Source of the DNA: Lacinutrix sp. 5H-3-7-4
GTDB lineage: Bacteria > Bacteroidota > Bacteroidia > Flavobacteriales > Flavobacteriaceae
DNA length: 64,000 nt
Direction: 5' to 3'
Assembly (NCBI RefSeq): GCF_000211855.2
Contig: NC_015638.1
Span: 2,267,001-2,331,000, forward strand
The notes beneath the pieces were generated by a model, which did no database searches, was not told the origin of the DNA, and worked only from the letters and a program-made list of their open reading frames with translations. This document shows, in pieces, positions 42,801 to 53,300 of this stretch (the stretch's first letter is position 1; every line of letters starts with the position of its first letter). The position numbers and the translations under genes were made by a program.

Positions 42801-45152
42801 TGTATTATGTAATGCAAATGAAACAATAGCTGTAGAGTTTACACTTTTAGATTGTTTTTGATATAATTCTGAAACATCATCACGACCAATTCCTGCAATA
42901 TCAAAATTGTACCCAGAGTTAGCTGAAACATCCCATATTTTACTAGCATTTGAATCTACATAATCTTGAGAAGTACCATTAGTACCTAATGTAATACCGT
43001 ATTTTATTGCTAAATACGATTGAATTTTATTTCTTTCGTCTAAAAGATTTGTATCATTTTTACGTGAAGAGTAAGAGATAACTTCAACAATTCTTGCATT
43101 AGTAGCGGCTTCGTAACCTTCACTTCTTCCTAACCAGTATCTTGAATTATTTACATTAGAAAAATCTGGTAAATCATTTTGTACGGTTTCAACATTGTTG
43201 GCGTTATAATATAGTTCTTGCCTAGATATAGCAGTATTATTTCTGGCATTTAAAATACCTACATTGCTATAATTCATAGTTGTACTAGTATCTGCAACAC
43301 CATATCCTACATACGGCGGATCTTGTGTTGTACTACCTACACAATACGAAAAAGACTCGTCTGTAAACCTTGCAGAATATCTGCCAAATCCTAATCCAGT
43401 GACATCTTCTGTATTGGTTGCAATGTCCTCGTCTCCACAAAATAAATCCATATTTCCAAAAGTGCTGTTAATGGCAACATCTGGTAGTACAACAGCAAAA
43501 ATGTCTTGTGAGAAAAAACCTGTAGAACCTTGTAGAAAATCTCCAGAAACATCATCAAAAGAATAATCATTATCTGTTGGTGATAAAGTGTAAGAGCTGT
43601 CGAAATCTACCACAGGATTATAATTTACATTAAAATTGGGGTTATCTCTATAAGTTGGCTCTTGGCCTGTAATATTTACTGTAGCATCATTAGAGTTTGC
43701 TTGGTCTAGCCATTGTGTTAATGGTTGGTTATCTGTACTTCCAGCGCCATGATTAGCTTTTAGCCATAGTTCTAAATTTGCAGTAACACCGCCAGGACCT
43801 TCGGTTAAAGGTGTAAAACCACGACCTTGAATGCTAAAAGTGTAAGGGTTTTCATTAGAATCATTATTTGCAATAGATATTAAAGCGGTTTTAATTCCTG
43901 CAGACGATGGATGAAATGTTATTTCAAATGTAGTAGAACTACCGGCATTTATTGTTTGGTTTGGTGTACTTGTTAATGAAAAATCTGAAGCATGTGTGCC
44001 TGTAATAGTTACATATGGAGAAGTTCCTGTTAAGTATAAGGGAAATGTAGTGCCTTGGTTTTCTATTGTAAAAGTATTTGAGTTAGACCCAATAATTTCT
44101 TCTACAGGACCAAAATCTGTATTATTTGCTGTATTTGTTGTGAAATCACCATTACTAATATCTATACTGTTTCCAGTAATATTTATTTCTGCTTCGGGAA
44201 CATTAATTGCGTTTACAGTTATGTTGTCTACAGCAATATCACTTCTATAACCAGTGCCAGTATTTCCTGCGATTCTTAAAACTATTGTTTGTCCAGCATA
44301 TGCTGAAAGATCTATGGTTGCAATGCTCCATGGAGCAGCATTACTAATTTGTGATTGTCCATTTTGTGACCATATTGTAGTTGGAAAACTTAAACCAGAA
44401 TTTGTACTTATATCAACTCTTAAAGATCCCATTTCTAGTCCAAACATATGATAGTTAAAAGTTAATTGTGCTGAAGAAACAGAACCTAAATTATAACAAG
44501 GACTAATTAAATTTGAGTTATTATTAAAATTATTAGTAGCTTCAGTATAAATATAAAAGTTACCATCACTGGCAGAATTTGGTCCAGTGCCACTTGATGG
44601 AGTTCCATTAGAGTGTCTAGTCCAGTTAAAACCATCACTATTATCTTGAGACCACAATCCTAAATCTGTTTCAAAGCTTTCTGTATGTGGAAAAGTATTA
44701 ACTGTAGAGGTGCAAGACCCAGAGCAAGTTCCAGAAACGTTAAAATTTAAAGAAGTACCCGTTTGTGATGCAGTAGCACCAGAATTTGCTAAAACAGTTG
44801 TGCCTCCAGCAGTTATTATTACATTTGGATTAGTACCATTCCAACCGTCACCATAAGTATCATACATAATTATATAATAATTATTGGCATTGGTTAAACA
44901 ATTTAAACTTAATGTTGTAGAGTAAGAGTTGTTTGTAGAACCATTATACCCATTATCAATGGTAGCTAATAGTGTTCCGCCAGGATTATATACTTCAACT
45001 CTGTTTTCTGAAGACCAATTTGGCCAATTAACAGAAACCTCAACGTATGAAGTTTGTGCACTGCAATATGTGGATATTGCCATAAATAAAATTGAAATAG
45101 CAATTTTATTTATAAAATTAAAAGAGTGATTAATAGCGTAAAGTTTTTTCAT
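39804..45152 (-). CDS. Large T9SS cargo protein with MAM, choice-of-anchor and LamG-like domains
   Basis: A 1782-residue secreted protein. A signal peptide (to about 33) is followed by a beta domain (33-148), a MAM-like domain (150-312, SFETDLGLWSQDNSDGFNW), and a choice-of-anchor/ASH-like domain (315-447). Next come a module with the IQSYLAIKYGITLG motif (around 712), a LamG-like lectin domain (925-1090), a long beta region (1160-1700) and a type A sorting domain (about 1705-1782). It is probably displayed or released by the type IX system and may bind carbohydrate; no enzyme motif is seen. About 620 C-terminal residues are shared with the gene at 45407, indicating tandem duplication. Confidence 0.88.
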   Translation of the reverse strand: MKKLYAINHSFNFINKIAISILFMAISTYCSAQTSYVEVSVNWPNWSSENRVEVYNPGGTLLATIDNGYNGSTNNSYSTTLSLNCLTNANNYYIIMYDTYGDGWNGTNPNVIITAGGTTVLANSGATASQTGTSLNFNVSGTCSGSCTSTVNTFPHTESFETDLGLWSQDNSDGFNWTRHSNGTPSSGTGPNSASDGNFYIYTEATNNFNNNSNLISPCYNLGSVSSAQLTFNYHMFGLEMGSLRVDISTNSGLSFPTTIWSQNGQSQISNAAPWSIATIDLSAYAGQTIVLRIAGNTGTGYRSDIAVDNITVNAINVPEAEINITGNSIDISNGDFTTNTANNTDFGPVEEIIGSNSNTFTIENQGTTFPLYLTGTSPYVTITGTHASDFSLTSTPNQTINAGSSTTFEITFHPSSAGIKTALISIANNDSNENPYTFSIQGRGFTPLTEGPGGVTANLELWLKANHGAGSTDNQPLTQWLDQANSNDATVNITGQEPTYRDNPNFNVNYNPVVDFDSSYTLSPTDNDYSFDDVSGDFLQGSTGFFSQDIFAVVLPDVAINSTFGNMDLFCGDEDIATNTEDVTGLGFGRYSARFTDESFSYCVGSTTQDPPYVGYGVADTSTTMNYSNVGILNARNNTAISRQELYYNANNVETVQNDLPDFSNVNNSRYWLGRSEGYEAATNARIVEVISYSSRKNDTNLLDERNKIQSYLAIKYGITLGTNGTSQDYVDSNASKIWDVSANSGYNFDIAGIGRDDVSELYQKQSKSVNSTAIVSFALHNTELTNNLNTQTFDTDNEFLIWGNDGQNTNSSSTNIAVNLGTATVTTVTDIMNRKWKIVETAGDVSKVEVSVFQNDLAGLPALTGGDAYVMLVADDANFTSNLATVFLDPSTFNGTATLEGTYDFDGTKYFTFGIAHEEITNRHLGFDGEDNFTLVGNKIDLGGSFTASAWVKLDGSNNLATDKTIVAKSNGTTGYRFFITDSNILSFAVGTSASDRINSNTTIPNNVWHHVSVTYSSNEARLYIDGVLDKVQILNAPTPNGSDFSIGAIYVDKTNVIDYFKGDIDEIRIWNTALTNNQLRYVMNQELENATNYVNGTVVPNNITKNEIEVVSWNNLLAYYNMNSYIGTHLNDVSGNGNRGTLTNTNKFSIEYQSAPLPYTTATNGDWNTNTTWTNGTEQYIPGSASIVDSNITIDWNIVKTSHNLTFENSSLPQDNNNNRTLLSLTVDANNLTINGNTLTNEGNALTVTHYLKIHGKIDLQGESQLIQTLNSDLDPLSSGTLERDQQGTQDLYTYNYWSSPVGLGNNSTNNNSYTVPQIFQDGTDPNNPLAINFITNSYDGTSGSPIGIADYWIWKYGNLANNYYNWEHLRSTGTLQAGEGFTMKGVANTNNNVLLTQNYVLEGKPNNGEITLHIDPANEYLVGNPYASAIDANIFIADNPNTNGTLYFWEHWGGNSHVTSNYQGGYATYNLSGAIPAMQYDYNTNGNTGTGNANKIPGRYIPVSQGFFVTGSSSGNIVFNNNQRVFEIEGANSTFIRNAPSNSTSTTALQDERMKIRLSLNTTCTYKRQILVTVDDNATPQIDFGYDGELNETHEDDMYWVIDNKKFLIQGINIIKASTILPIGLHTDVNGISTFKIEELTNVPNDLDIFIYDAVTGTYNDIKNNPGFSINLPAGSYMDRFELRFSNGNSLSTEDYLTQTGIQFYFTNNNESIIINNPKLQPIKSVSLINMLGQEIIYFDAIETQDYTTLKTSNISSGNYILNINTNIGKIAKKVLIE

Positions 45153-45220
45153 AAATAGCGAGATTATAATTTGGGATATAAACTAATTCTCGGAGTAAAA
45201 CTATTTAGATAATAGTTTAA

Positions 45221-45249
45221 GCGCAAAATAAATCGATTAAAAGCAATTT
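45221..45249 (-). promoter_or_regulatory. Conserved upstream element of T9SS cargo genes, copy 1
   Basis: GCGCAAAATAAATCGATTAA then AAGCAATTT. The core TCGATTAAAAGCA begins 81 bases upstream of the start codon at 45152. In the gene's sense it reads TGCTTTTAATCGA then TTTATTTTGCGC, the last part resembling a -7 promoter box. Related copies lie before the genes at 50050 and 56160. Confidence 0.55.
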
Positions 45250-45325
45250 ATTTAACTAATTTTATGAAAAACATCGGTGTATGGTTAATTTTTTAGTTGA
45301 AATACATTTGAGTTGGATTTTGTTC

Positions 45326-45358
45326 AAACAAAAAATCCCAAAGAAAACTTTGGGATTT
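45326..45358 (-). terminator. Terminator of the 45407 T9SS gene
   Basis: On the minus strand an 11-bp stem AAATCCCAAAG/CTTTGGGATTT with a 4-base loop runs into a T-tract. Confidence 0.85.
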
Positions 45359-45406
45359 GGAAAACATAAATAAGAAATTTATTATAGATAGGTATCTGGT
45401 TTAGGA

Positions 45407-48400
45407 TTATTCAATTAATACTTTTTTAGAAATTTTTCCAATATTAGTATTGATGTTTAAGATATAGTTTCCGGTACTTATGTTACTTGTTTTTAAAGTT
45501 GTATAATCTTTAGTTTCAATAGAATCGAAAGAAACAATCTCTTGACCTAAAACATTTATTAAAGAAACAGAGTAAATTTCTTGTAATTCTGGGTTGTTAA
45601 TAACAATTGACTCATTGTTATTTGTAAAGTAGAATTGAATTCCTGTGTCTTCAGCTAAAAAATCTTCGGTACTTAAAGAGTTTCCGTTATAGAATCTTAA
45701 TTCAAAACGATCTGTATAAGTTCCAGCAGGTATATCTATAGAAAATTCCGGATTATTTTTTATGTCGTTATATGTATCTGTTAATGCATCATATATATAA
45801 ATCTCTAAGTCGCTAGGTACATTAATAAGTTCGTCTATTTTAAATGTATTAATTCCATCTATATCTGTATGTATTCCTAACGGAAGAGAAGTTGTAGAAT
45901 CGATATAATCTATACCTTGAATATTGAATTTTCTATTATCAATCATCCAATACATATCATCTTTATGAGTTTCATTTACTTCGGCATCATATCCAAAATC
46001 AACTTGAGAAGTAGCATTACTATCTACTGTTACTAATAGCTGTCTTTTATAGGTACTAACAGAGTTAAAACCTAAACGAATTTTCATTCTATTATCAGTA
46101 TCAGTATTTGGGTTATTAGTAAAATTAGAACTGTTTGATGAGCTTCTAATAAAAGTTGAGTTTATACTTTCTTTTTGAAAAACTCTTTGATTATTATTAA
46201 AGTTTATAGTTCCATTATTGCTACCAGTTACAAAAAATCCTTGAGCCACTGGAATGTAACGTCCTGGTAATTTATTTGATGCTCCTGTTCCTGTGTTTCC
46301 TCCAGTAGCATAATTATGCTGCATAGCTGGTGTTGCACCAGATAGGTTGTAGGTTGCATAACCTCCTTGGTAATCTGTTGTAACATGAGATCCGCCACCC
46401 CAATGTTCCCAGAAATATAAACTTCCAGTTGTATTTGTATTGTCTAAAATAAATCTATTAGCATCGATAGCAGAAGCATATGGGTTTCCTACTAAATATT
46501 CGTTTGCTGAGTTTATTGGTAATGTTATTTCTCCATTATGAGGCTTTCCTTCAAGTATGTAATTTTGCTCTTGTAATACATTGCCACTTGTGTTTGCAAC
46601 TCCTTTCATGGTAAAGCCTTCTCCAGCTTGTAATGTACCAGTACTTCTTACATGCTCCCAATTATAATAATTATTTGCTAAGTTACCGTATTTCCAAATC
46701 CAATAATCTGCAATTCCTACCGCATTTCCTGGAGAAGATGGCGTACCATCGTAAGAGTTTGTTATAAAATTAATAGCAATTGGATTACTAGAATCTGTAC
46801 CATCTTTAAATATTTGAGGTATAGAGTAGTTATTGTTATTTGAAATTGAATTTGTTACTCCTACTGGTGAAGACCAATAATTATAAGTATATAAATCCTG
46901 AGTTCCTTGTTGGTCTCTTTCTAGAGATCCAGAACTTGATGGATCAAGATCTGAGTTTAAGGTTTGTAATAATTGAGATTCTCCTTCTAAATCAATTTTA
47001 CCATCTAAATTTAAATAGTGAGTTACAGTTATAGCATTTCCAGTGTTAGCAGTTGTGTCTCCATTAAGAGTTAAAGTATTTGAATTTACATTTAATGCTA
47101 ATACTTTTCTTTCATTATTACTTGTAGTAGGTAGTATAGCATTATCCATGGTAATGTTGTGGCTAGTCTCTACTATATTCCAGTCTACAGTTAAAGTATT
47201 GTCAACTATAGATGTTGTACCTGGAATGGTTTGTAAGTTTCCATTTTCCCAAGTTCCATTAGTGTTCCAATCTCCATTAGTTGTACTTCTATATGGTAAA
47301 GGTGCCGTTTGGTAGTCTACTGTGTTTAGGTTTCTAAGTGCTCCTTGATAACCATTACCAGATTCGTCTTCTGTATTTGTATAGGTATAAATAGACATAG
47401 GGTAGTAGCCAGCTAAACTAGACCATGGAATAGAAGCAACTTCATTTTTAGTAATTGTATTAGGTAAAACCTTACCAGATACAAAAGCTGCATTTTGCTC
47501 TATTTCCTGATTCATTATATATTGTAATTGAGCTTGAGTTAACTCTACATCCCAAACGCGAACCTCGTCTATATTACCTCTAAATAGTTGCGTAGGGTTA
47601 CTTTTTGAAGCAGCAGCAATAAGGAAAGCTTCATTTGTAGCTAATGGTACATTTCTATTAGCAGATCTATCTAAGACACCATCAATATAAAGATAAACTC
47701 TAGTGCCGTTGTAAATAGCAGCAACATGGTGCCACTCATCATCAGGAATTGATGTAAAAGAAGTTAGATTTTGATTTGATCCATTTCTCCATCTAATTTG
47801 TAGTCTATTATCGTTTATAACTCTAAAATCATAACCTTGCGTTAAGGTGCTATTTCTTTTAGAAACAATTGTAGATATACCACTATCTGCAGCATCTCTT
47901 TTTATCCAAGCAGATACTGTAAATCCAGATGGATTTAAATCAAGGTTATTGTCAATATCAATATAATCTTGATTTCCATCAAAATAAATAGAACGTTCTA
48001 CAATTACTTGCGGTGCGTAACCAAAAGTTACATATTTAGTTCCATCAAAATCATAGCTAGCTTCTAAGTTTGCTCCATTACTAGTCATTAATCTGTAATC
48101 TGCAGTTGGATCAAAAACAGGAGTATCTGAAATAAACATGTAGTAACTTCCTGGAGGATTAATGTTTCTAATTGCATTTTGAGGAATTGAAACTTTTACA
48201 GTTTCAACATCGCCTCCATTTTCAACAACTTTCCAAATACGTTGCATACCTAAAAAACTAACAGGTGTTGAAAGACCTGGAATACCACTACTCATATCTA
48301 CGGCAACAGTAACTGGTGCAGCATCTAAGCTAGCATTATTGTTTCCCCAAGTAAGAAATTCTCTATTATTAAAAGAAGTTGGGTTAGCAGCTTGGTTTAC

Positions 48401-50050
48401 ACTGTTAGTATTATAAATATCTGTAAGTCCCATAGTAACTAATCCGCGAGTTTCACCAATGCCATCTAATTGTGAGTTCACACTTTTAGATTGCCTTTGG
48501 TCTAATTCTGCTGCATCATCTCTACCAATACCAGTAATATCGTAATTAAAACCGGCATTAGCAGATTGATCCCAAATTATATTTCCTTGACTGTCAACAT
48601 AGTCTTGACTTGTACCATTTACACCAAGAGTAATACCATATTTAATAGCTAAATACGATTGAATTCTATTGTGTTCTTGTGTAAGGTTAACGTCACTTTT
48701 TCTTGAATTATAAGTAATAACTTCGGCAATACGACCATCAAAACTACCATTCCAGTATTGACTTCTTCCCAACCAATATCTACCATTATTTATAGTAGTA
48801 TATCTTGAAATATCGTTTGTTTCGTTACCTACTTGATTGCCATTAAAGTAAAGCTCCATATCTGTGTCTGAAGCATTTTGTCTAACATTTAATATTTGTA
48901 TTTGATTGTAATTTGTTGCAGAATTTGTATCTGCTCTTCCATAACCATTTTCATTAGGGTTAGAAGGTGTTTCACTTGTTGTACCTATACAAAAAGCTAA
49001 TCTTTCATTGTTTATTCTAGCTGTATATGAGCCATAACCAAATCCAGTTACATCTTCTGTATAGCTTTCTGCTAAAGGATCAGAACCTGTAAAAGTATCT
49101 AAAGGAATCATTGAATTTGTAATGTTAGGATCTGGCATTAACACAACAAAAATATCATTTGTACTAAATCCTCCAGTACCTTTAAGTTCATCTCTGTTGT
49201 TAATATATGTCATGTCTGAAGAAGCCGTATTATTGTTATTCTCAAATTCAATAACCGGATTAAAGTTCATGTTTTTATTATTGTTGTTTCTGTATACTGG
49301 TTCTTGTCCAGTAACAACAACTTCGGCATTATTACCTTTACCGTTATCTACCCATTGGTTAACATTAGTACCATCAGTTCCATAGTTAGCTCCATCTAAT
49401 TGGTCGGCTTTAAGCCATAAATCTAAATTATTGGTAACTCCTCCAGGCCCAGTAATTGGATTTCCATATATTGTACCTTTAATTAAAACATCATCAATCA
49501 TTACATAATCACCTGTGTTGCTTGCATCACATCTAATTCTAAAACGACCAGTAGGTAAAAAAGGAAAAGAATAATCTGCAGCAAATAAGGTTACTGTTTT
49601 GCTATAAAAAATTCTTGAATTTGTAGCTTGAAAGTCTGCACTCTTATTATTAACGTTTCCACTAACAAAACGAGCAACGGTTTCCCAATTAGAGAAAACT
49701 CCTCCAGAATTATACTCAATAAAGAAGTCTTCTCCAGTTTCCATACTATAAGCAGTAAAGAAAAATTTAAGATCTATTTTATCGTATAGACCTAAACTAT
49801 AAGAAGGAGAAGTCATTGATGAGTTTGCTCCTAAATTATCTCTTAACCAGAAACTATAATTGTTACTGTAGGCGTATGTGCCATTAAACTGCCTGTAGGC
49901 TTGGGTAGAACCAGACCAACCTTGAGTACCAGATTCAAAATCATAGAATCCAAGCTCTGTTGTAATTTGAGCAGTTAAAGAATTAATATTCAAAAAGCCA
50001 AATAAGGCCATAACAACGAGTAAACTCGTTTTAATCGTAAAGTTTTTCAT
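45407..50050 (-). CDS. Large T9SS cargo protein with LamG-like domain
   Basis: A 1547-residue secreted protein. The signal peptide ends near residue 27 (INSLTAQ). An N-terminal beta-sandwich (28-200) follows, then a module with IQSYLAIKYGITLG (about 465), a LamG-like domain (683-845, RSIYFDGNQDYIDI to GNIDEVRVWD), a long shared C-terminal region from about 925, and a type A sorting domain (1470-1547). It is the tandem paralogue of the gene at 39804, lacking the MAM and ASH-like modules. No catalytic motif is seen; surface lectin or adhesin is a possibility. Confidence 0.88.
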   Translation of the reverse strand: MKNFTIKTSLLVVMALFGFLNINSLTAQITTELGFYDFESGTQGWSGSTQAYRQFNGTYAYSNNYSFWLRDNLGANSSMTSPSYSLGLYDKIDLKFFFTAYSMETGEDFFIEYNSGGVFSNWETVARFVSGNVNNKSADFQATNSRIFYSKTVTLFAADYSFPFLPTGRFRIRCDASNTGDYVMIDDVLIKGTIYGNPITGPGGVTNNLDLWLKADQLDGANYGTDGTNVNQWVDNGKGNNAEVVVTGQEPVYRNNNNKNMNFNPVIEFENNNNTASSDMTYINNRDELKGTGGFSTNDIFVVLMPDPNITNSMIPLDTFTGSDPLAESYTEDVTGFGYGSYTARINNERLAFCIGTTSETPSNPNENGYGRADTNSATNYNQIQILNVRQNASDTDMELYFNGNQVGNETNDISRYTTINNGRYWLGRSQYWNGSFDGRIAEVITYNSRKSDVNLTQEHNRIQSYLAIKYGITLGVNGTSQDYVDSQGNIIWDQSANAGFNYDITGIGRDDAAELDQRQSKSVNSQLDGIGETRGLVTMGLTDIYNTNSVNQAANPTSFNNREFLTWGNNNASLDAAPVTVAVDMSSGIPGLSTPVSFLGMQRIWKVVENGGDVETVKVSIPQNAIRNINPPGSYYMFISDTPVFDPTADYRLMTSNGANLEASYDFDGTKYVTFGYAPQVIVERSIYFDGNQDYIDIDNNLDLNPSGFTVSAWIKRDAADSGISTIVSKRNSTLTQGYDFRVINDNRLQIRWRNGSNQNLTSFTSIPDDEWHHVAAIYNGTRVYLYIDGVLDRSANRNVPLATNEAFLIAAASKSNPTQLFRGNIDEVRVWDVELTQAQLQYIMNQEIEQNAAFVSGKVLPNTITKNEVASIPWSSLAGYYPMSIYTYTNTEDESGNGYQGALRNLNTVDYQTAPLPYRSTTNGDWNTNGTWENGNLQTIPGTTSIVDNTLTVDWNIVETSHNITMDNAILPTTSNNERKVLALNVNSNTLTLNGDTTANTGNAITVTHYLNLDGKIDLEGESQLLQTLNSDLDPSSSGSLERDQQGTQDLYTYNYWSSPVGVTNSISNNNNYSIPQIFKDGTDSSNPIAINFITNSYDGTPSSPGNAVGIADYWIWKYGNLANNYYNWEHVRSTGTLQAGEGFTMKGVANTSGNVLQEQNYILEGKPHNGEITLPINSANEYLVGNPYASAIDANRFILDNTNTTGSLYFWEHWGGGSHVTTDYQGGYATYNLSGATPAMQHNYATGGNTGTGASNKLPGRYIPVAQGFFVTGSNNGTINFNNNQRVFQKESINSTFIRSSSNSSNFTNNPNTDTDNRMKIRLGFNSVSTYKRQLLVTVDSNATSQVDFGYDAEVNETHKDDMYWMIDNRKFNIQGIDYIDSTTSLPLGIHTDIDGINTFKIDELINVPSDLEIYIYDALTDTYNDIKNNPEFSIDIPAGTYTDRFELRFYNGNSLSTEDFLAEDTGIQFYFTNNNESIVINNPELQEIYSVSLINVLGQEIVSFDSIETKDYTTLKTSNISTGNYILNINTNIGKISKKVLIE

Positions 50051-50120
50051 AATCGTAGGTCGATTTAGGGTAACTGTTTGGGATAACAGACTGTAAAAGT
50101 AAAATAAATGTCTGTAATCC

Positions 50121-50146
50121 GCAAATTTATTCGATGAAATGCATTG
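50121..50146 (-). promoter_or_regulatory. Conserved upstream element of T9SS cargo genes, copy 2
   Basis: The core TCGATGAAATGCA (50131-50143) begins 81 bases upstream of the start codon at 50050. In the gene's sense it reads TGCATTTCATCGAATAAATT then TGCGG, containing TAAATTTG, which matches the Bacteroidota -7 box TAnnTTTG. Confidence 0.6.
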
Positions 50147-50215
50147 TTGGTTTGTAATTACTTAAAAAGCAGTGTATTGTGATTCTGATTTTAGTTGCGT
50201 CTTAACTTTGAATTA

Positions 50216-50228
50216 TGCATTTCGTCGA
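50216..50228 (+). promoter_or_regulatory. Copy of the T9SS upstream core in the opposite orientation
   Basis: TGCATTTCGTCGA is the exact inverse of the core at 56253-56265. It faces the plus strand, toward the 3' end of the M14 gene, with no plus-strand gene ahead. It may be a second regulator-binding site of the 50050 gene or drive an antisense transcript. Confidence 0.4.
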
Positions 50229-50246
50229 TGATTTTTAATTTTAGAC

Positions 50247-50282
50247 AGAAAAAAAGGTTGATTAAACGAATAATCAACCTTT
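50247..50282 (-). terminator. Terminator of the M14 peptidase gene
   Basis: A 12-bp stem AAAGGTTGATTA/TAATCAACCTTT with a 6-base loop; the T-tract is on the minus strand. Confidence 0.85.
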
Positions 50283-50304
50283 TAATAAGAAATATTTAAT
50301 TAGT

Positions 50305-53300
50305 TTAAAACTTAATTAATTTTTGAGTATGTAAGATACTGTTTCTAGAATTTGATATTCTTAAAAAGTATGGTGCTTGATCTAATTGTTCTAAACCAGT
50401 TACAATTAATTTACCTGAAGAATTAGGTTTACCTATTTGTTTGTGTATAATTCTTCCGTTTAAATCGTAAATAATTACAGTTAATTTTTCATTACTAAAA
50501 TTTAATGGAAGAGCAATATTAATATTAGATCTAAAAGGGTTAGGACTAATATTAATTTCTTCAGTTATAAAGGTATCAGTACCTAATGTGGTTTCGTCTG
50601 TTCCGTTACAATCCTCATCTATCCCATTTTGTGGAATTTCAGTAGCATCAGGATTAATATTGCTATTAGTATCGTCACAATCCGTATTGTTGTTTACATA
50701 TCCAGCAGGTTGAGAGCAATCGTCAACCGAGTTATTTTCATCACCAAAGCCGTCACCATCTGTATCTGCATAGTATGATGTTGTGCTGCTTGTTGCTTCA
50801 ACTTCCCACATACAAGTATTATTGTTGAAAGTTGCTGTTTCATAACATTCTGTTGCAGGTTCAGTAGGTTGCGATCCTTGGTTTACCCAAGAACAACTGG
50901 TAGTATCAAATTGATAATCATCCCAACAGTTTGTAGCTGTAGGTTCAGTAGGTTGTGATCCTTGGTTTACCCAAGAACAACTTGTAGTATCAAATTGATA
51001 ATCATCCCAACAGTTTGTAGCTGTAGGTTCAGTAGGTTGTGATCCTTGGTTTACCCAAGAACAACTTGTAGTATCAAACTGGTAATCATCCCAACAGTTT
51101 GTAGCTGTAGGTTCAGTAGGTTGTGATCCTTGGTTTACCCACGTACAACTTGTAGTATCAAATTGATAATCATCCCAACAGTTTGTAGCTGTAGGTTCAG
51201 TAGGTTGCGATCCTTGGTTTACCCATGAACAACTTGTAGTGTCAAATTGATAATCATCCCAACAGTTTGTAGCTGTAGGTTCAGTAGGTTGTGATCCTTG
51301 GTTTACCCACGTACAACTTGTAGTATCAAATTGATAATCATCCCAACAGTTTGTAGCTGTAGGTTCAGTAGGTTGTGATCCTTGGTTTACCCAAGAACAA
51401 CTTGTAGTATCAAATTGATAATCATCCCAACAGTTTGTAGCTGTAGGTTCAGTAGGTTGCGATCCTTGGTTTACCCATGAACAACTTGTAGTGTCAAATT
51501 GATAATCATCCCAACAGTTTGTAGCTGTAGGTTCAGTAGGTTGTGATCCTTGATTTACCCACGTACAACTTGTAGTATCAAATTGATAATCATCCCAACA
51601 GTTTGTAGCTGTAGGTTCAGTAGGTTGCGATCCTTGGTTTACCCAAGAACAACTTGTAGTATCAAATTGATAATCATCCCAACAGTTTGTAGCTGTAGGT
51701 TCAGTAGGTTGTGATCCTTGGTTTACCCATGAACAACTTGTAGTGTCAAATTGATAATCATCCCAACAGTTTGTAGCTGTAGGTTCAGTAGGTTGTGATC
51801 CTTGGTTTACCCACGTACAACTTGTAGTATCAAACTGGTAATCATCCCAACAGTTTGTAGCTGTAGGTTCAGTAGGTTGTGATCCTTGGTTTACCCACGT
51901 ACAACTTGTAGTATCAAACTGGTAATCATCCCAACAGTTTGTAGCTGTAGGTTCAGTAGGTTGTGATCCTTGGTTTACCCAAGAACAACTTGTAGTGTCA
52001 AATTGATAATCATCCCAACAGTTTGTAGCTGTAGGTTCAGTAGGTTGTGTACCTTGATTTTCCCAAGAACAACTTGTATAGTTGTAAGTGTAATTGTCCC
52101 AGCAATTAACAGCAGCTGGTTCATCTTGTAGTGTTACTGTTACAACGGCTGTACAAGTGTCAGAGTTTCCATTAGCATCCGTTACAGTTAAGATTACATT
52201 ATTTGTACCTTCATCTGTACAAGTAAAACTTGTTTTTGAGGCAGAAATACTTGCTATTCCACAGTTATCTGAAGAGCCATTGTTAATTTGTGATGCTGTA
52301 ATTGTAGCATTACCTGTGTTGTCTAATTGAATAGAAATGTTTTGACAAACAGCTGTAGGATTTTCACTATCTGCTATAATATTTACATTAAATGATGCAG
52401 TTTCAGTATTACCGCTATCATCGGTTACAGAATAACTAATGGTTGTAGTTCCGTTAGGAAAAGTATCTCCACTATTAAGTCCTGTTGAGTCTGTTCTAAC
52501 AACGGTTAATGTTGTGTCACAATTATCTGTTGCTGTTGGATCTGTCCATGTTGGATTATTGTTACCACAGGTAAACGATTGATCTCCTGGAACATTTACA
52601 AATTCAGGATTTACTTGGTCTACAACTGTAACTGTTGCAGTGCAACTATCGGTTTGAGATTCTGCATCTGTAACAGTAAGTGTTACATTAACAGGTGTTC
52701 CTATGTTAGAACAATCAAACGTATCAATATCTATTGAATAGTTTGTAATTGCTACATCATCTGTAGATCCATTATCTACATCTGTAGCTATAATAGTGGC
52801 ATTTCCAGTATTGTCTAACTGCACTGTGATATTTTGGCACGAAGCAACAGGTGGTGCTGAAGTAGCAACGTCTGCTGTAAAATTAATGTTATCTACTGAG
52901 ATATCACTTCTAAAACTAGAACCAGTAATACCATGAAAACGTAGCTTTATTGTTTGTCCATTATAAGCAGATAAATCTACAGTTTCTGTTAACCATGGAT
53001 TGGAATTTGCTGTTGTTTGAGAGTTTGGCTGACCAATTTGAGTAAAAACAGTATTAAAAGTTGCAAAATTATCTGTACTAACTTCTACATATAAATTTCC
53101 CATTGTTGCACCAAACATATGGTAGTCGAAAGAGAATTGAGAATTTTCGTAACCATCTAATTCAAAACAAGGACTTGTTATATAAGCAACTTTGTTTGGA
53201 TAACCTGTTCCTTCTCCTGATGCTTCAGTATAAATATAAAACGTGCCATCACTAGCTCCAGAAGGACCAGTAATATCTGGATTATTAGTAGTGTTTGTTG

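Noticed and set aside
50860-52110. Regular repeats with even spacing that might be a CRISPR array
   Set aside because: The 84-bp period has no variable spacers; the whole unit repeats and is an open frame encoding CWDDYQFDTTSC units within the M14 protein.
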